From the NCBI GenBank assembly GCA_002309585.1, contig DBXN01000006.1, positions 1 through 14,449 on the forward strand: DNA of 14,449 bases, written 5' to 3'. This stretch comes from Verrucomicrobia bacterium UBA1211. GTDB taxonomy: Bacteria > Verrucomicrobiota > Kiritimatiellia > RFP12 > UBA1067. Every line of letters begins with the position of its first letter. Position 1 is the first letter of the stretch. This document shows, piece after piece, positions 1 to 5,815 of the stretch. A program made the position numbers and the translations under genes. The notes beneath the pieces were generated by a model. It did no database searches, was not told the origin of the DNA, and saw only the letters and a program-made list of their open reading frames with translations.

Positions 1-1812
1 AACAACGGCATGTCGCTGGGGTACGGGAATTTCCAAGGGAACGCCTCCCACAAGTACACGGCCGGAACGCGTTACCTTGTGCAGAGCGATCTGCGCGCCG
101 GCAGCCAGACCGTCACCGTCAACGGCGAGACGGTCTATTCCGGGACCTCCTCCGCATCCATCGACACCGGCCGAAACCTCTATCTCTTCGCCAACAATGT
201 CGCGGGAAGCGTGAAGAACCAAAGTTTCGTCCAGCTCTACAGCTTGAAGATCTGGCAACAGGACGGGACCGGCGCGGAACAACTGGTTCGCGACCTGCGA
301 CCCTGCATGAAGAACGGCGAGATCGCGCTCTATGACGCGGTGGAGGAGCGGATCCTCTATCCCGAAACGAAGACATTGGAGACCATCCGCCCGACGATCC
401 CCGGCAAGCCGGACTACTTCGTGGAATACATTCAGGCCAATGCCGACAATCAGATCGACACCGGGATCCGCGCCCGTTCGGGGACCCGCGCGCAGGGCGA
501 GTTTCTCTGGACGACCCTGCGGTCAAGCGCCGAAGAATACGACATCTACCGGGAGACGGACGGATACCGGGAACGGACGTTCCTTGGCGCGGTTGGTTCC
601 AACGCCGACGCCACCCGTTTCTACATGATCCACGAGAACAACAAGAACCTTTGGTCCGGCTACGGCAGCCAACGGATTTACCCGACGACCAACCTGGTCA
701 CGATGGTTGAGGTCGAAACGACGAACGAGGACGGATCCGTCACGACCGATCTGGTCGAACAGGTCACCCCAAAGAACATCACGATGGCGACAAACACCCG
801 TTATTCCTTCGACATCAGCTATGACGCGGGCCTGCAGACGATCGATTTCAACGGCGTCCGTGTTCTGGAGAAGAACAACTCCGCCTCCATCGACGCCGGA
901 TGCAACCTCGGCCTCTTCGCCCGCAACACCACAAGGGGCCATGCGTACTACCCCGTCTATGGGCGATGCTACACCCTGAAACTTTGGCAGGACGGTGCGC
1001 TGGTGCGCGATTTCAAGCCGTGCGTCAAAGACGGGCTGGTGATGCTCTACGATGCCGTTTCGGACGTGATCTTCCAGCCGACGCGGGACATCCCCGCGAC
1101 CTCCGCCTCCGTCGGCAGGGTTCTCCCGTTGAGCGGCACGGAGAGGCCCGTCTCCTTCGTGGAATACGTGGAGACCGACGGGACGCAACACATCGACACC
1201 GGCGTGATCGGGCGTTCCGGTACGGTGGCGGAGTTCGAGATGCAGTGGTTGCCCGCGTCAGTCAATTCAGATGACGAGTTCCTCGGTGTGCGTCCCAACA
1301 CATCGGTCGACAACCGTTACTACATGTGGCACATTGCCAAAAACTCCGTCTCGTTCGGATACGGGGCGTTCAAATACCTGAAAAACGGCGATCCGACCGC
1401 GACGCTGAACGGAGGGGAAAACCCGAAGATCCCCGCGCAGATCGAGCACACCTATCATGTGTACTGTTCCCTCTCGGCGGACGAACAGGTGATGAAGGTT
1501 GACGGCGAGACGATTCTGAACCGGACAGACCCGCTGAATCTCGATACGGGCATGAACCTCTACCTCTTCGCCGCCAACGTCGGTGGGCAGGCGACCTACG
1601 CGTGCAAGACGCGGCTCTATTGGCTGAAGATCTGGCAGGACGGCAAACTCGTCCGGAACTACCGTCCCGTCAGGCTCGACAACAACCTGGTCACCCTCTG
1701 GGATATGAAGAGCAACGAGGGTGTCCCGCCGACCGCCGGACTCTTCAACGCGTCCGGTCCGGACACAGGGAAGTTCATCCTTTACAGGGGCACCCTGCTG
1801 ATTATGCGGTAA
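1..1812 (+). CDS. Surface-type protein with tandem LamG-like repeats (5' end outside window)
   Basis: The reading frame is open from base 1. The first ATG (10) lies inside a repeat: the residues around it (NNGMSLGYGNF) line up with KNSVSFGYGAF in the last repeat, so the true start is upstream. Counting from the ATG at 10, two full repeats begin near residues 135 (DYFVEYIQ) and 381 (VSFVEYVE), a period of about 246 residues, after one partial copy. Each has an opening FVEY..., Q.IDTG...RSGT, a central S.SIDTG.NLYLFA segment, and a closing LKIWQDG..LVRD..P followed by L(Y/W)D. This is the pattern of concanavalin/LamG-like beta-sandwich modules common in gut bacterial surface and phage-associated proteins (family knowledge). 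The ligand is unknown; carbohydrate or host-glycan binding is inference. No catalytic motif or C-terminal anchor is recognisable; the protein ends in FILYRGTLLIMR. The next gene starts 29 nt downstream, so co-transcription is plausible. Confidence 0.8.
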   Translation, partial: NNGMSLGYGNFQGNASHKYTAGTRYLVQSDLRAGSQTVTVNGETVYSGTSSASIDTGRNLYLFANNVAGSVKNQSFVQLYSLKIWQQDGTGAEQLVRDLRPCMKNGEIALYDAVEERILYPETKTLETIRPTIPGKPDYFVEYIQANADNQIDTGIRARSGTRAQGEFLWTTLRSSAEEYDIYRETDGYRERTFLGAVGSNADATRFYMIHENNKNLWSGYGSQRIYPTTNLVTMVEVETTNEDGSVTTDLVEQVTPKNITMATNTRYSFDISYDAGLQTIDFNGVRVLEKNNSASIDAGCNLGLFARNTTRGHAYYPVYGRCYTLKLWQDGALVRDFKPCVKDGLVMLYDAVSDVIFQPTRDIPATSASVGRVLPLSGTERPVSFVEYVETDGTQHIDTGVIGRSGTVAEFEMQWLPASVNSDDEFLGVRPNTSVDNRYYMWHIAKNSVSFGYGAFKYLKNGDPTATLNGGENPKIPAQIEHTYHVYCSLSADEQVMKVDGETILNRTDPLNLDTGMNLYLFAANVGGQATYACKTRLYWLKIWQDGKLVRNYRPVRLDNNLVTLWDMKSNEGVPPTAGLFNASGPDTGKFILYRGTLLIMR

Positions 1813-1817
1813 AAAGG

Positions 1818-1831
1818 TTGAGCGTTGCGGA
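1818..1831 (+). repeat. Two-unit heptad repeat (TTGAGCG TTGCGGA)
   Basis: Two adjacent heptads lie just after the stop codon of the LamG-like gene and run into the ribosome-binding region of the phosphoesterase gene. The 11-mer GGTTGAGCGTT (1816-1826) recurs exactly at 10515-10525 inside a longer heptad tract. Two units alone could be chance; the shared 11-mer is what supports a common origin. Confidence 0.35.
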
Positions 1832-1841
1832 GAAGGAAACG

Positions 1842-3572
1842 ATGGAGATGAAGCGGAGACACTTTTTGGGCGGAATGCTGGCGACCGGCGTGTTGCCCGC
1901 GCTGGGCGTTCCCGAAAGCGGGCGCATCGCCCGCATCGGACTGATGACCGACACCCATGTGCTGACCACGCTGGAGAGCTGTAACCGCGTAAAAGCCGCG
2001 CTGACGCTCTTCAAGGCGAAAGGCGCCGAGATGGTCATCAACTGCGGCGACATCGCCGATAACCACTATCCGGAAGGTTACCGGTTTTATCGCCAGACGG
2101 TCAACACCGTCTATCCCGAAGCCGAAACCCGTCCCCGCGAAATCTTCATCTACGCCTGGCATGACCTGATCAACCACGAGCCTTACACCGGGGGCAAGAC
2201 CGATTATGTCGCCGCGTTTGAGAATCTGCGCAAAGAGATCCAGGCGCCCAATCCGCCTTTCTGCGACTTTGTGTGGAAGGGGCTGCCGTTTGTCGTCTCC
2301 ACGCAATGTGTCGGACAAAAGGGTTTCCCCACCTGGGATGAGTACGCCAAGACCATCGCACGGGTGTGTGCCGAGAACCCCGGTAAGCCGGTCTTTGTCT
2401 GCGATCATGTGCCGCCCGCCGGTACGACCTTCCACAGCCGGCAATGGGGCAACGAAACTCTGCGGGACATCCTGAACCGTTTCCCGCAGGTCGTCTCCCT
2501 CTCCGGCCACGTCCACGGTACCCTCGCCTGCGAACGCCAGATCTGGCAGGGCCAGTTCACCGCCATCAACGCGGGATGCCTCCAGACCTGGGGCGGCTTC
2601 GCACCCGGCTCGACACCTCCGCCGCAGGCCAAACCGAATTTCGGCGCACTGGTGCTGGATGTCTTCCCGGATCGGATTGTCGCCTACCGCTATGACGTGC
2701 GGGACGGCTCCGAATTCGGTCCGCCGTGGGTCGTGCCACTCCCCTTCGTCGCGACGAACGCGCCCTACTGCCCCGGCGTGGCGGTGCAACGCCAGAAGCG
2801 GCCCGCGTTCGCCGACGGCACGGCCGTGACCGTCCGTCCGGTCGGCACACCGGTCAGCGGATATGCCATCACCATCCCCGAGACAACGGTCGGGCCCGCT
2901 TCCTTCATGTACCGCATCCGCTGCCAGCGCAAGAATGCGGACGGCGAGTGGGAGTCCTTCACGCAGGATGACATTTTCGGTGAGTTCTGGAAGGCGAAGA
3001 AGGACCGCACGGGACAATCGCACCACACGCTGGCGACCGGTTTCTTCACCCCCGGCGAGACCTACCGCGTCGCGGTTTCCCCCGTCGATTTCTTCTACCG
3101 CGAGACCCCTCCCGCCTTCGGTACCTTCACCGCCACACACGAACCGCCCAAACTCCTCTGGGAAAGCGACAACCCTATGGATACGCAGCGGTTCAGCGAA
3201 TACGGCAAGACGGTTGAACGCGCCCCGGACGGCAGTTTCGCGCCGCCGAGCGGACAAGGCACCTTCTGGCTGCCCGACAACCTTTTCGCCAAGGTCGAGA
3301 AAGGCAAGCGCCACCAGCTCGTTGTGGATATCGACAGCGACCAGCCCTACGGCGAGTGGTGCGCCTGGCGGGTCGCCCTGCAGGGACGTAACTCCCCTAA
3401 CCGGATCTGCGAGGTGCAGACGGTGCCCGGCAAACCCGGCACCCTCCGCTATGTCTTCGCCTTCACGCCGCCGGGGAACCGACCGTTCCCGGAAAGCTGC
3501 AATCTCCTTTTCAACTACAAAAGCCCGCATTCCGCTCTCCGCATCAGGCACATCCGCCTCATCTGCGGGTAA
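1842..3572 (+). CDS. Tat-exported calcineurin-like metallophosphoesterase
   Basis: Predicted 576-residue exported hydrolase of the calcineurin-like metallophosphoesterase superfamily; substrate unknown. The start at 1842 is preceded by GGAGAAGGA (1829-1837); ATG 1848 is an equally plausible start. The N-terminus KRRHFLGG (residues 4-11) followed by a hydrophobic stretch is a twin-arginine signal. Metal-site motifs appear in order: DTH (37-39), GD (69-70), AWHD (105-108), an isolated H in CDH (187-189), and GHVH (222-225). The usual GNHD/E motif reads AWHD, so the conserved metal-binding Asn is replaced by Trp. After about residue 330 come beta-rich regions resembling a fibronectin-like module and a C-terminal binding module (inference). 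The frame is open further upstream to 1602, but that part overlaps the LamG-like gene and would bury the Tat signal, so I rejected it. A strong terminator follows. The fold call is firm; the activity is uncertain. Confidence 0.85.
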   Translation: MEMKRRHFLGGMLATGVLPALGVPESGRIARIGLMTDTHVLTTLESCNRVKAALTLFKAKGAEMVINCGDIADNHYPEGYRFYRQTVNTVYPEAETRPREIFIYAWHDLINHEPYTGGKTDYVAAFENLRKEIQAPNPPFCDFVWKGLPFVVSTQCVGQKGFPTWDEYAKTIARVCAENPGKPVFVCDHVPPAGTTFHSRQWGNETLRDILNRFPQVVSLSGHVHGTLACERQIWQGQFTAINAGCLQTWGGFAPGSTPPPQAKPNFGALVLDVFPDRIVAYRYDVRDGSEFGPPWVVPLPFVATNAPYCPGVAVQRQKRPAFADGTAVTVRPVGTPVSGYAITIPETTVGPASFMYRIRCQRKNADGEWESFTQDDIFGEFWKAKKDRTGQSHHTLATGFFTPGETYRVAVSPVDFFYRETPPAFGTFTATHEPPKLLWESDNPMDTQRFSEYGKTVERAPDGSFAPPSGQGTFWLPDNLFAKVEKGKRHQLVVDIDSDQPYGEWCAWRVALQGRNSPNRICEVQTVPGKPGTLRYVFAFTPPGNRPFPESCNLLFNYKSPHSALRIRHIRLICG

Positions 3573-3579
3573 CGTGTAA
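3566..3579 (-). repeat. Two-unit heptad repeat overlapping a stop codon
   Basis: Read on the minus strand the sequence is TTACACG TTACCCG. It covers the last codon and stop of the phosphoesterase gene. The 11-mer AACGTGTAACC (3571-3581) is the exact reverse complement of GGTTACACGTT at 10550-10560, which also lies over a stop codon. The short length keeps confidence low. Confidence 0.35.
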
Positions 3580-3598
3580 CCGAATCATCCTCTCCACA

Positions 3599-3637
3599 CG
3601 CCAGACCGTCCGGATTCGGGCGGTCTGGCGCTTTTTT
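3599..3637 (+). terminator. Strong rho-independent terminator after the phosphoesterase gene
   Basis: CGCCAGACCG (3599-3608) pairs perfectly with CGGTCTGGCG (3621-3630). The inner bases TCCG and CGGG extend the stem to 14 bp (one T-G wobble) closed by a GATT tetraloop. Six T residues follow at 3632-3637. It lies 27 nt after the stop codon and ends the first transcription unit, separating it from the cell-wall operon. Confidence 0.93.
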
Positions 3638-3647
3638 CAGAATAACG

Positions 3648-3772
3648 GGTCTTGAACGTTTTGTGGAAACGGCTCTTTGGGGTGCGCTACGCGCGAGCAC
3701 GATCTCTTCCCGTTCCCTGTTCCCCATTCCCTGTTCCCCATTTCGTGCACCCATAAAAATCGTTCAAGAACC
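3648..3772. repeat. Small element with imperfect terminal inverted repeats
   Basis: The left arm (3648-3666) contains TCTTGAACG (3650-3658). The right arm (3751-3772) contains its exact reverse complement CGTTCAAGA (3761-3769). The match extends on both sides to GGT/ACC and TGG/CCA ends with two small indels, giving arms of roughly 20 bp around an ~84-bp centre. The centre holds a heptad array (3711-3738) and a GC-rich stretch rich in GCGC. There is no transposase and no convincing ORF. It could be a non-autonomous miniature element or a folded repeat unit; no target-site duplication is clear (AATAAC occurs at 3641 and 3775, possibly by chance). Confidence 0.55.
3711..3738 (-). repeat. Heptanucleotide tandem repeat, consensus YRTTCCC (GGGAAYR on minus)
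   Basis: Four consecutive 7-base units fit YRTTCCC: CGTTCCC, TGTTCCC, CATTCCC, TGTTCCC. Degenerate units flank them on both sides (CTCTTCC at 3704, CATTTCG at 3739). Translated, the minus strand gives the low-complexity pattern GNREWGTGNG, which I read as a repeat artefact and not a protein. It lies centrally between the inverted-repeat arms. Confidence 0.75.
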
Positions 3773-3779
3773 GGAATAA

Positions 3780-3806
3780 CCCGGCATCTGGGGGAAATTT
3801 GCCGGG
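3780..3806. other. Small GC-rich hairpin upstream of mraZ
   Basis: CCCGGCA (3780-3786) is the exact reverse complement of TGCCGGG (3800-3806), with a 13-nt loop. No T-run follows, so it is not an intrinsic terminator. It lies about 110 nt before mraZ, between the repeat element and the putative promoter. It could be part of a leader, a protein site or the edge of the repeat element. With a 7-bp stem, chance is possible. Confidence 0.4.
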
Positions 3807-3852
3807 GAAACCGTCCCTGTTTCACGCTAGCCGCCCCTGAAGATAACTTTTT

Positions 3853-3882
3853 TTGGATTCAGTATTGCCTTTGGTGTCATAA
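3853..3882 (+). promoter_or_regulatory. Weak candidate sigma70-type promoter for the mraZ operon
   Basis: TTGGAT (3853-3858) and TCATAA (3877-3882) are separated by 18 nt and preceded by the AT-rich tract ATAACTTTTTTT. The matches to consensus are poor. The placement is sensible, with the -10 overlapping the GTG-phased repeats, but this is only a candidate. Confidence 0.3.
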
Positions 3883-3900
3883 AGTGGTTCAATGTGTCAC
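3871..3900 (+). promoter_or_regulatory. Candidate MraZ operator: three GTG decamers in 10-bp phase
   Basis: Three consecutive decamers each carry GTG at the same offset: GTG at 3874, 3884 and 3894. MraZ proteins are known to bind direct repeats of short G-rich boxes (TGGG/GTGG type) spaced 10 bp apart just upstream of mraZ and to autoregulate the operon. Spacing and position fit that model; the core here is GTG(T/G) and not TGGG. The middle unit AAAGTGGTTC is closest to the boxes I recall from Gram-positive bacteria. Binding is inferred. Confidence 0.5.
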
Positions 3901-3906
3901 GAAAGG
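3901..3906 (+). promoter_or_regulatory. Ribosome-binding site selecting the ATG at 3915 for mraZ
   Basis: GAAAGG ends 8 nt before ATG 3915, good Shine-Dalgarno spacing. An in-frame GTG at 3894 also lies in an open frame, but it falls inside the phased operator repeats and has no ribosome-binding site, so 3915 is preferred. Confidence 0.5.
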
Positions 3907-3914
3907 TCAAAGGC

Positions 3915-4412
3915 ATGGCAGAGACCCAAAAAGGGAATCAGTACTCAAAAGGCTCGGACGTCCAGGGGCTCCTGGTCGCGACGTTCGAGCATTCGCTGGA
4001 TCCCAAATGGCGACTCACGATCCCCGCCTGCTGGCGGGAAATCATGGGAATGCCGGGATATCTGTATGCCATGATCGCGCCGCAGAAGGGGAATCTGCTG
4101 ATTCTCTTTCCGCCGCTGGAGATGGAACGGATGGTCCAGAGGCTCCGCGATCTGCCGATGACCACGCCTGGCCGAATGGAGGCGATGCGGTATATCGGCG
4201 GAAACTCCGAACAGGTGTTTTTCGACGTGCAGGGGCGCATCCGCGTCTCAGACCGGCTTCTGAAGGCGGGACGGCTGACGGACCGTAACGAGAAGGTGGT
4301 GCTGCTCGGGGCGTTGGACCGGATCGAGCTGTGGCCGAAGTCGCTGGCGCCGCAGACCGAGGAGATCAAGGGCGAGGAGATGCTGAGCGCCTTCCAGATG
4401 GTCGGCTTCTGA
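3915..4412 (+). CDS. mraZ: MraZ, transcriptional regulator of the dcw operon
   Basis: 165 residues. MraZ is a ring-forming DNA-binding protein with two AbrB-like beta folds that binds tandem boxes before its own gene. Both family signatures are visible: EHSLDPKWRLTIP (residues 25-37, the first DxKGR site, with Trp in place of Gly) and FDVQGRIRV (D104-R108, the second, canonical DxQGR site), followed by VVLLGALDRIELWP. Compared with typical 140-150-residue MraZ proteins there is an N-terminal extension of about 20 polar residues before the first motif. It is the first gene of the cluster, as in most bacteria, and its stop lies 14 nt before rsmH. The phased GTG repeats directly upstream are the likely autoregulatory site. 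Confidence 0.93.
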   Translation: MAETQKGNQYSKGSDVQGLLVATFEHSLDPKWRLTIPACWREIMGMPGYLYAMIAPQKGNLLILFPPLEMERMVQRLRDLPMTTPGRMEAMRYIGGNSEQVFFDVQGRIRVSDRLLKAGRLTDRNEKVVLLGALDRIELWPKSLAPQTEEIKGEEMLSAFQMVGF

Positions 4413-4426
4413 CGGGAGGAGGGGCG

Positions 4427-5389
4427 ATGCACATTCCGGTCCTTCTGAGCGAGACGGTCGAATCGCTTGCCGTAAAACCGGGCGGGCGGTACATCGACGG
4501 AACGCTGGGCCGGGCGGGGCACGCGGCCGAGATTCTCCGCCGGGCGGGACCGAAGGGTTGGCTGTTGGGGATCGACCGCGATGTCGAGGCGCTTCCACGC
4601 GCGGCGGCGACGCTGGAGACGGTTCCGGGGCATAAGACACTGGTCCACGGCACGCACGGCGCGTTGGGGGATTTGGCGCGGGCGAACGGATTTGATGCCG
4701 TTGACGGCATCCTGCTGGATCTGGGGGTTTCCTCCGACCAGCTCGACACGCCGGAACGGGGATTCAGCTTCCAGGCGGACGGTCCACTGGATATGCGGAT
4801 GGATCAGACGCAGGGCGAATCGGCGCGGGAGCTGATCGCGCGGTGGAGCGAGGATGCGTTGGCGGAGCTCTTCCGCGAATGGGGCGAGGAACCGCGCGCG
4901 CGCCAAGCGGCGCGGGCGATCGTCCGGGAACGGGAACGGCGGCCGATCGCGACGACCGGGCAGCTGGCGGAGATCGTCAGCCGCGCCGTGGGCGGCCGGT
5001 CCGGCAGGCGCCATCCGGCGACACGGGTCTTCCAGGCCCTGCGGATGGCGGTGAATGACGAGATGGGGAATCTGACGCGCGCGCTCGAAGCCGGGCTGAG
5101 GCTGCTCAAGCCGGGCGGACGGATGGCGGTGATCACATTTGAGAGTTTGACCGACCGCGCGGTCAAACGCTGTTTCGCGGAGCACGCGGGCCGCTGGGTC
5201 TCCCTGCAGCAGGGGGGAGAACAGTGGGAAGGCGCCGAGCCGGCGGTCGAGCGGGTCACGCGGCATCCCGTGGAAGCGGGAGATGCCGAATGTGCGGCCA
5301 ACCCGCGCGCCCGGTCCGCCAAATTGAGGGTTGTTGAACGTTGTGCGGCTCCCGCGGGAGCCGGCCGGAAAGAAAGGGGTGGGACATGA
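4427..5389 (+). CDS. rsmH: 16S rRNA (cytosine-1402-N4)-methyltransferase RsmH
   Basis: 320 residues, the usual family length. RsmH (MraW) uses S-adenosylmethionine to N4-methylate C1402 in the decoding centre of 16S rRNA. Visible signatures: HIPVLLSE at the N-terminus, the SAM-binding DGTLGRAGHA (24-33) and GIDRD (48-52), DLGVSSDQLD (98-107) with RGFSF..DGPLDMRMD just after, and NPRARSAKLRVVER near the C-terminus. One conserved segment, usually FHSLEDR, reads FESLTDR (238-244). The start has a strong purine-rich ribosome-binding site (GGGAGGAGGGG, 4414-4424). The stop overlaps the next start as ATGA (5386-5389), implying translational coupling. Codons favour GCG for Ala (G in third position) more than in the downstream genes. 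Confidence 0.95.
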   Translation: MHIPVLLSETVESLAVKPGGRYIDGTLGRAGHAAEILRRAGPKGWLLGIDRDVEALPRAAATLETVPGHKTLVHGTHGALGDLARANGFDAVDGILLDLGVSSDQLDTPERGFSFQADGPLDMRMDQTQGESARELIARWSEDALAELFREWGEEPRARQAARAIVRERERRPIATTGQLAEIVSRAVGGRSGRRHPATRVFQALRMAVNDEMGNLTRALEAGLRLLKPGGRMAVITFESLTDRAVKRCFAEHAGRWVSLQQGGEQWEGAEPAVERVTRHPVEAGDAECAANPRARSAKLRVVERCAAPAGAGRKERGGT

Positions 5390-5790
5390 GAGCGAAGAGA
5401 AACCGTTACAAGAAGAACGCCAGGATGTCGTTTCTCCCGTGTTCGTATACCGTTGTGGGCATTATCGTGCTGTCCGTGACCTTTCTCCTCGTCTATTGGC
5501 ATCTGAACACGAAGTGCGGCGCGCTGGGCGATGATATCCGCCAGAAGGAACTGGAGCTTCGTTCCCTTCAGGACGAATACCTGCGCGAAGAGGCGCGGTG
5601 GAACGCCAACAAAACGCCCGAGAAGCTGGAAGCCGCCCTTCTGGCGCACGGCCTGGTGATGGAACACCCCAAGGCCGACCAGCTGGTCCGAATGGACGCC
5701 AGCGGAAAGCCCCTGCCGAACCAACTTTCGATCGCGAAGTTCCTGCGGAACCCCTCCGGAAACGGCAACGTCGCGAGGAACAAACCATAA
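5386..5790 (+). CDS. ftsL: FtsL-like septal membrane protein
   Basis: 134 residues. The topology is that of FtsL/DivIC-type division proteins: a short basic cytoplasmic tail (RAKRNRYKKNAR), one membrane helix at about residues 17-38 (LPCSYTVVGIIVLSVTFLLV), then a charged stretch (about 45-75) able to form a coiled coil, and a polar tail. FtsL proteins are too divergent to recognise by sequence, so the call rests on topology, size and position between rsmH and ftsI, where ftsL normally lies. In that role it would link FtsQ and FtsB to the FtsW/FtsI septal synthase. The start at 5386 is chosen because it overlaps the rsmH stop as ATGA and makes a standard N-terminus; the frame is open upstream to 5341 without a better start. 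GAAAGAAAGGGG precedes it. Confidence 0.7.
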   Translation: MRAKRNRYKKNARMSFLPCSYTVVGIIVLSVTFLLVYWHLNTKCGALGDDIRQKELELRSLQDEYLREEARWNANKTPEKLEAALLAHGLVMEHPKADQLVRMDASGKPLPNQLSIAKFLRNPSGNGNVARNKP

Positions 5791-5815
5791 ACCGCCCCTC
5801 CCCCATCCCTTCGCC

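Noticed and set aside
1602..1841. Upstream extension of the phosphoesterase to an earlier start
   Set aside because: It overlaps the conserved last LamG-like repeat in another frame and would bury the Tat signal. The ribosome-binding site supports the start at 1842.
1782..3551. 589-codon open frame antisense to the phosphoesterase gene
   Set aside because: The opposite strand has a clear Tat signal and metal-site motifs. The antisense product is Arg/Gly/Asp-rich with no recognisable domain, typical of a shadow frame in GC-rich coding DNA.
3711..3738. Possible CRISPR array
   Set aside because: Units are 7 bases with no spacers, so this is a simple tandem repeat.
3515..3825. Minus-strand small open frames with GNREWGTGNG-like sequence
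   Set aside because: The protein pattern is only the translation of the 7-nt repeat. There is no ribosome-binding site, and the frames run across the terminator.
3894..3914. GTG start for mraZ at 3894
   Set aside because: It lies within the phased operator repeats and lacks a ribosome-binding site; ATG 3915 has GAAAGG at good spacing.
3677..4288. 203-codon plus-strand open frame crossing the heptad array and mraZ
   Set aside because: Its first part translates the heptad repeat and intergenic DNA, and its second part is an alternate frame of mraZ.
3938..5266. 442-codon open frame antisense to mraZ and rsmH
   Set aside because: It spans two confirmed genes and shows no domain; a shadow of their codon bias.
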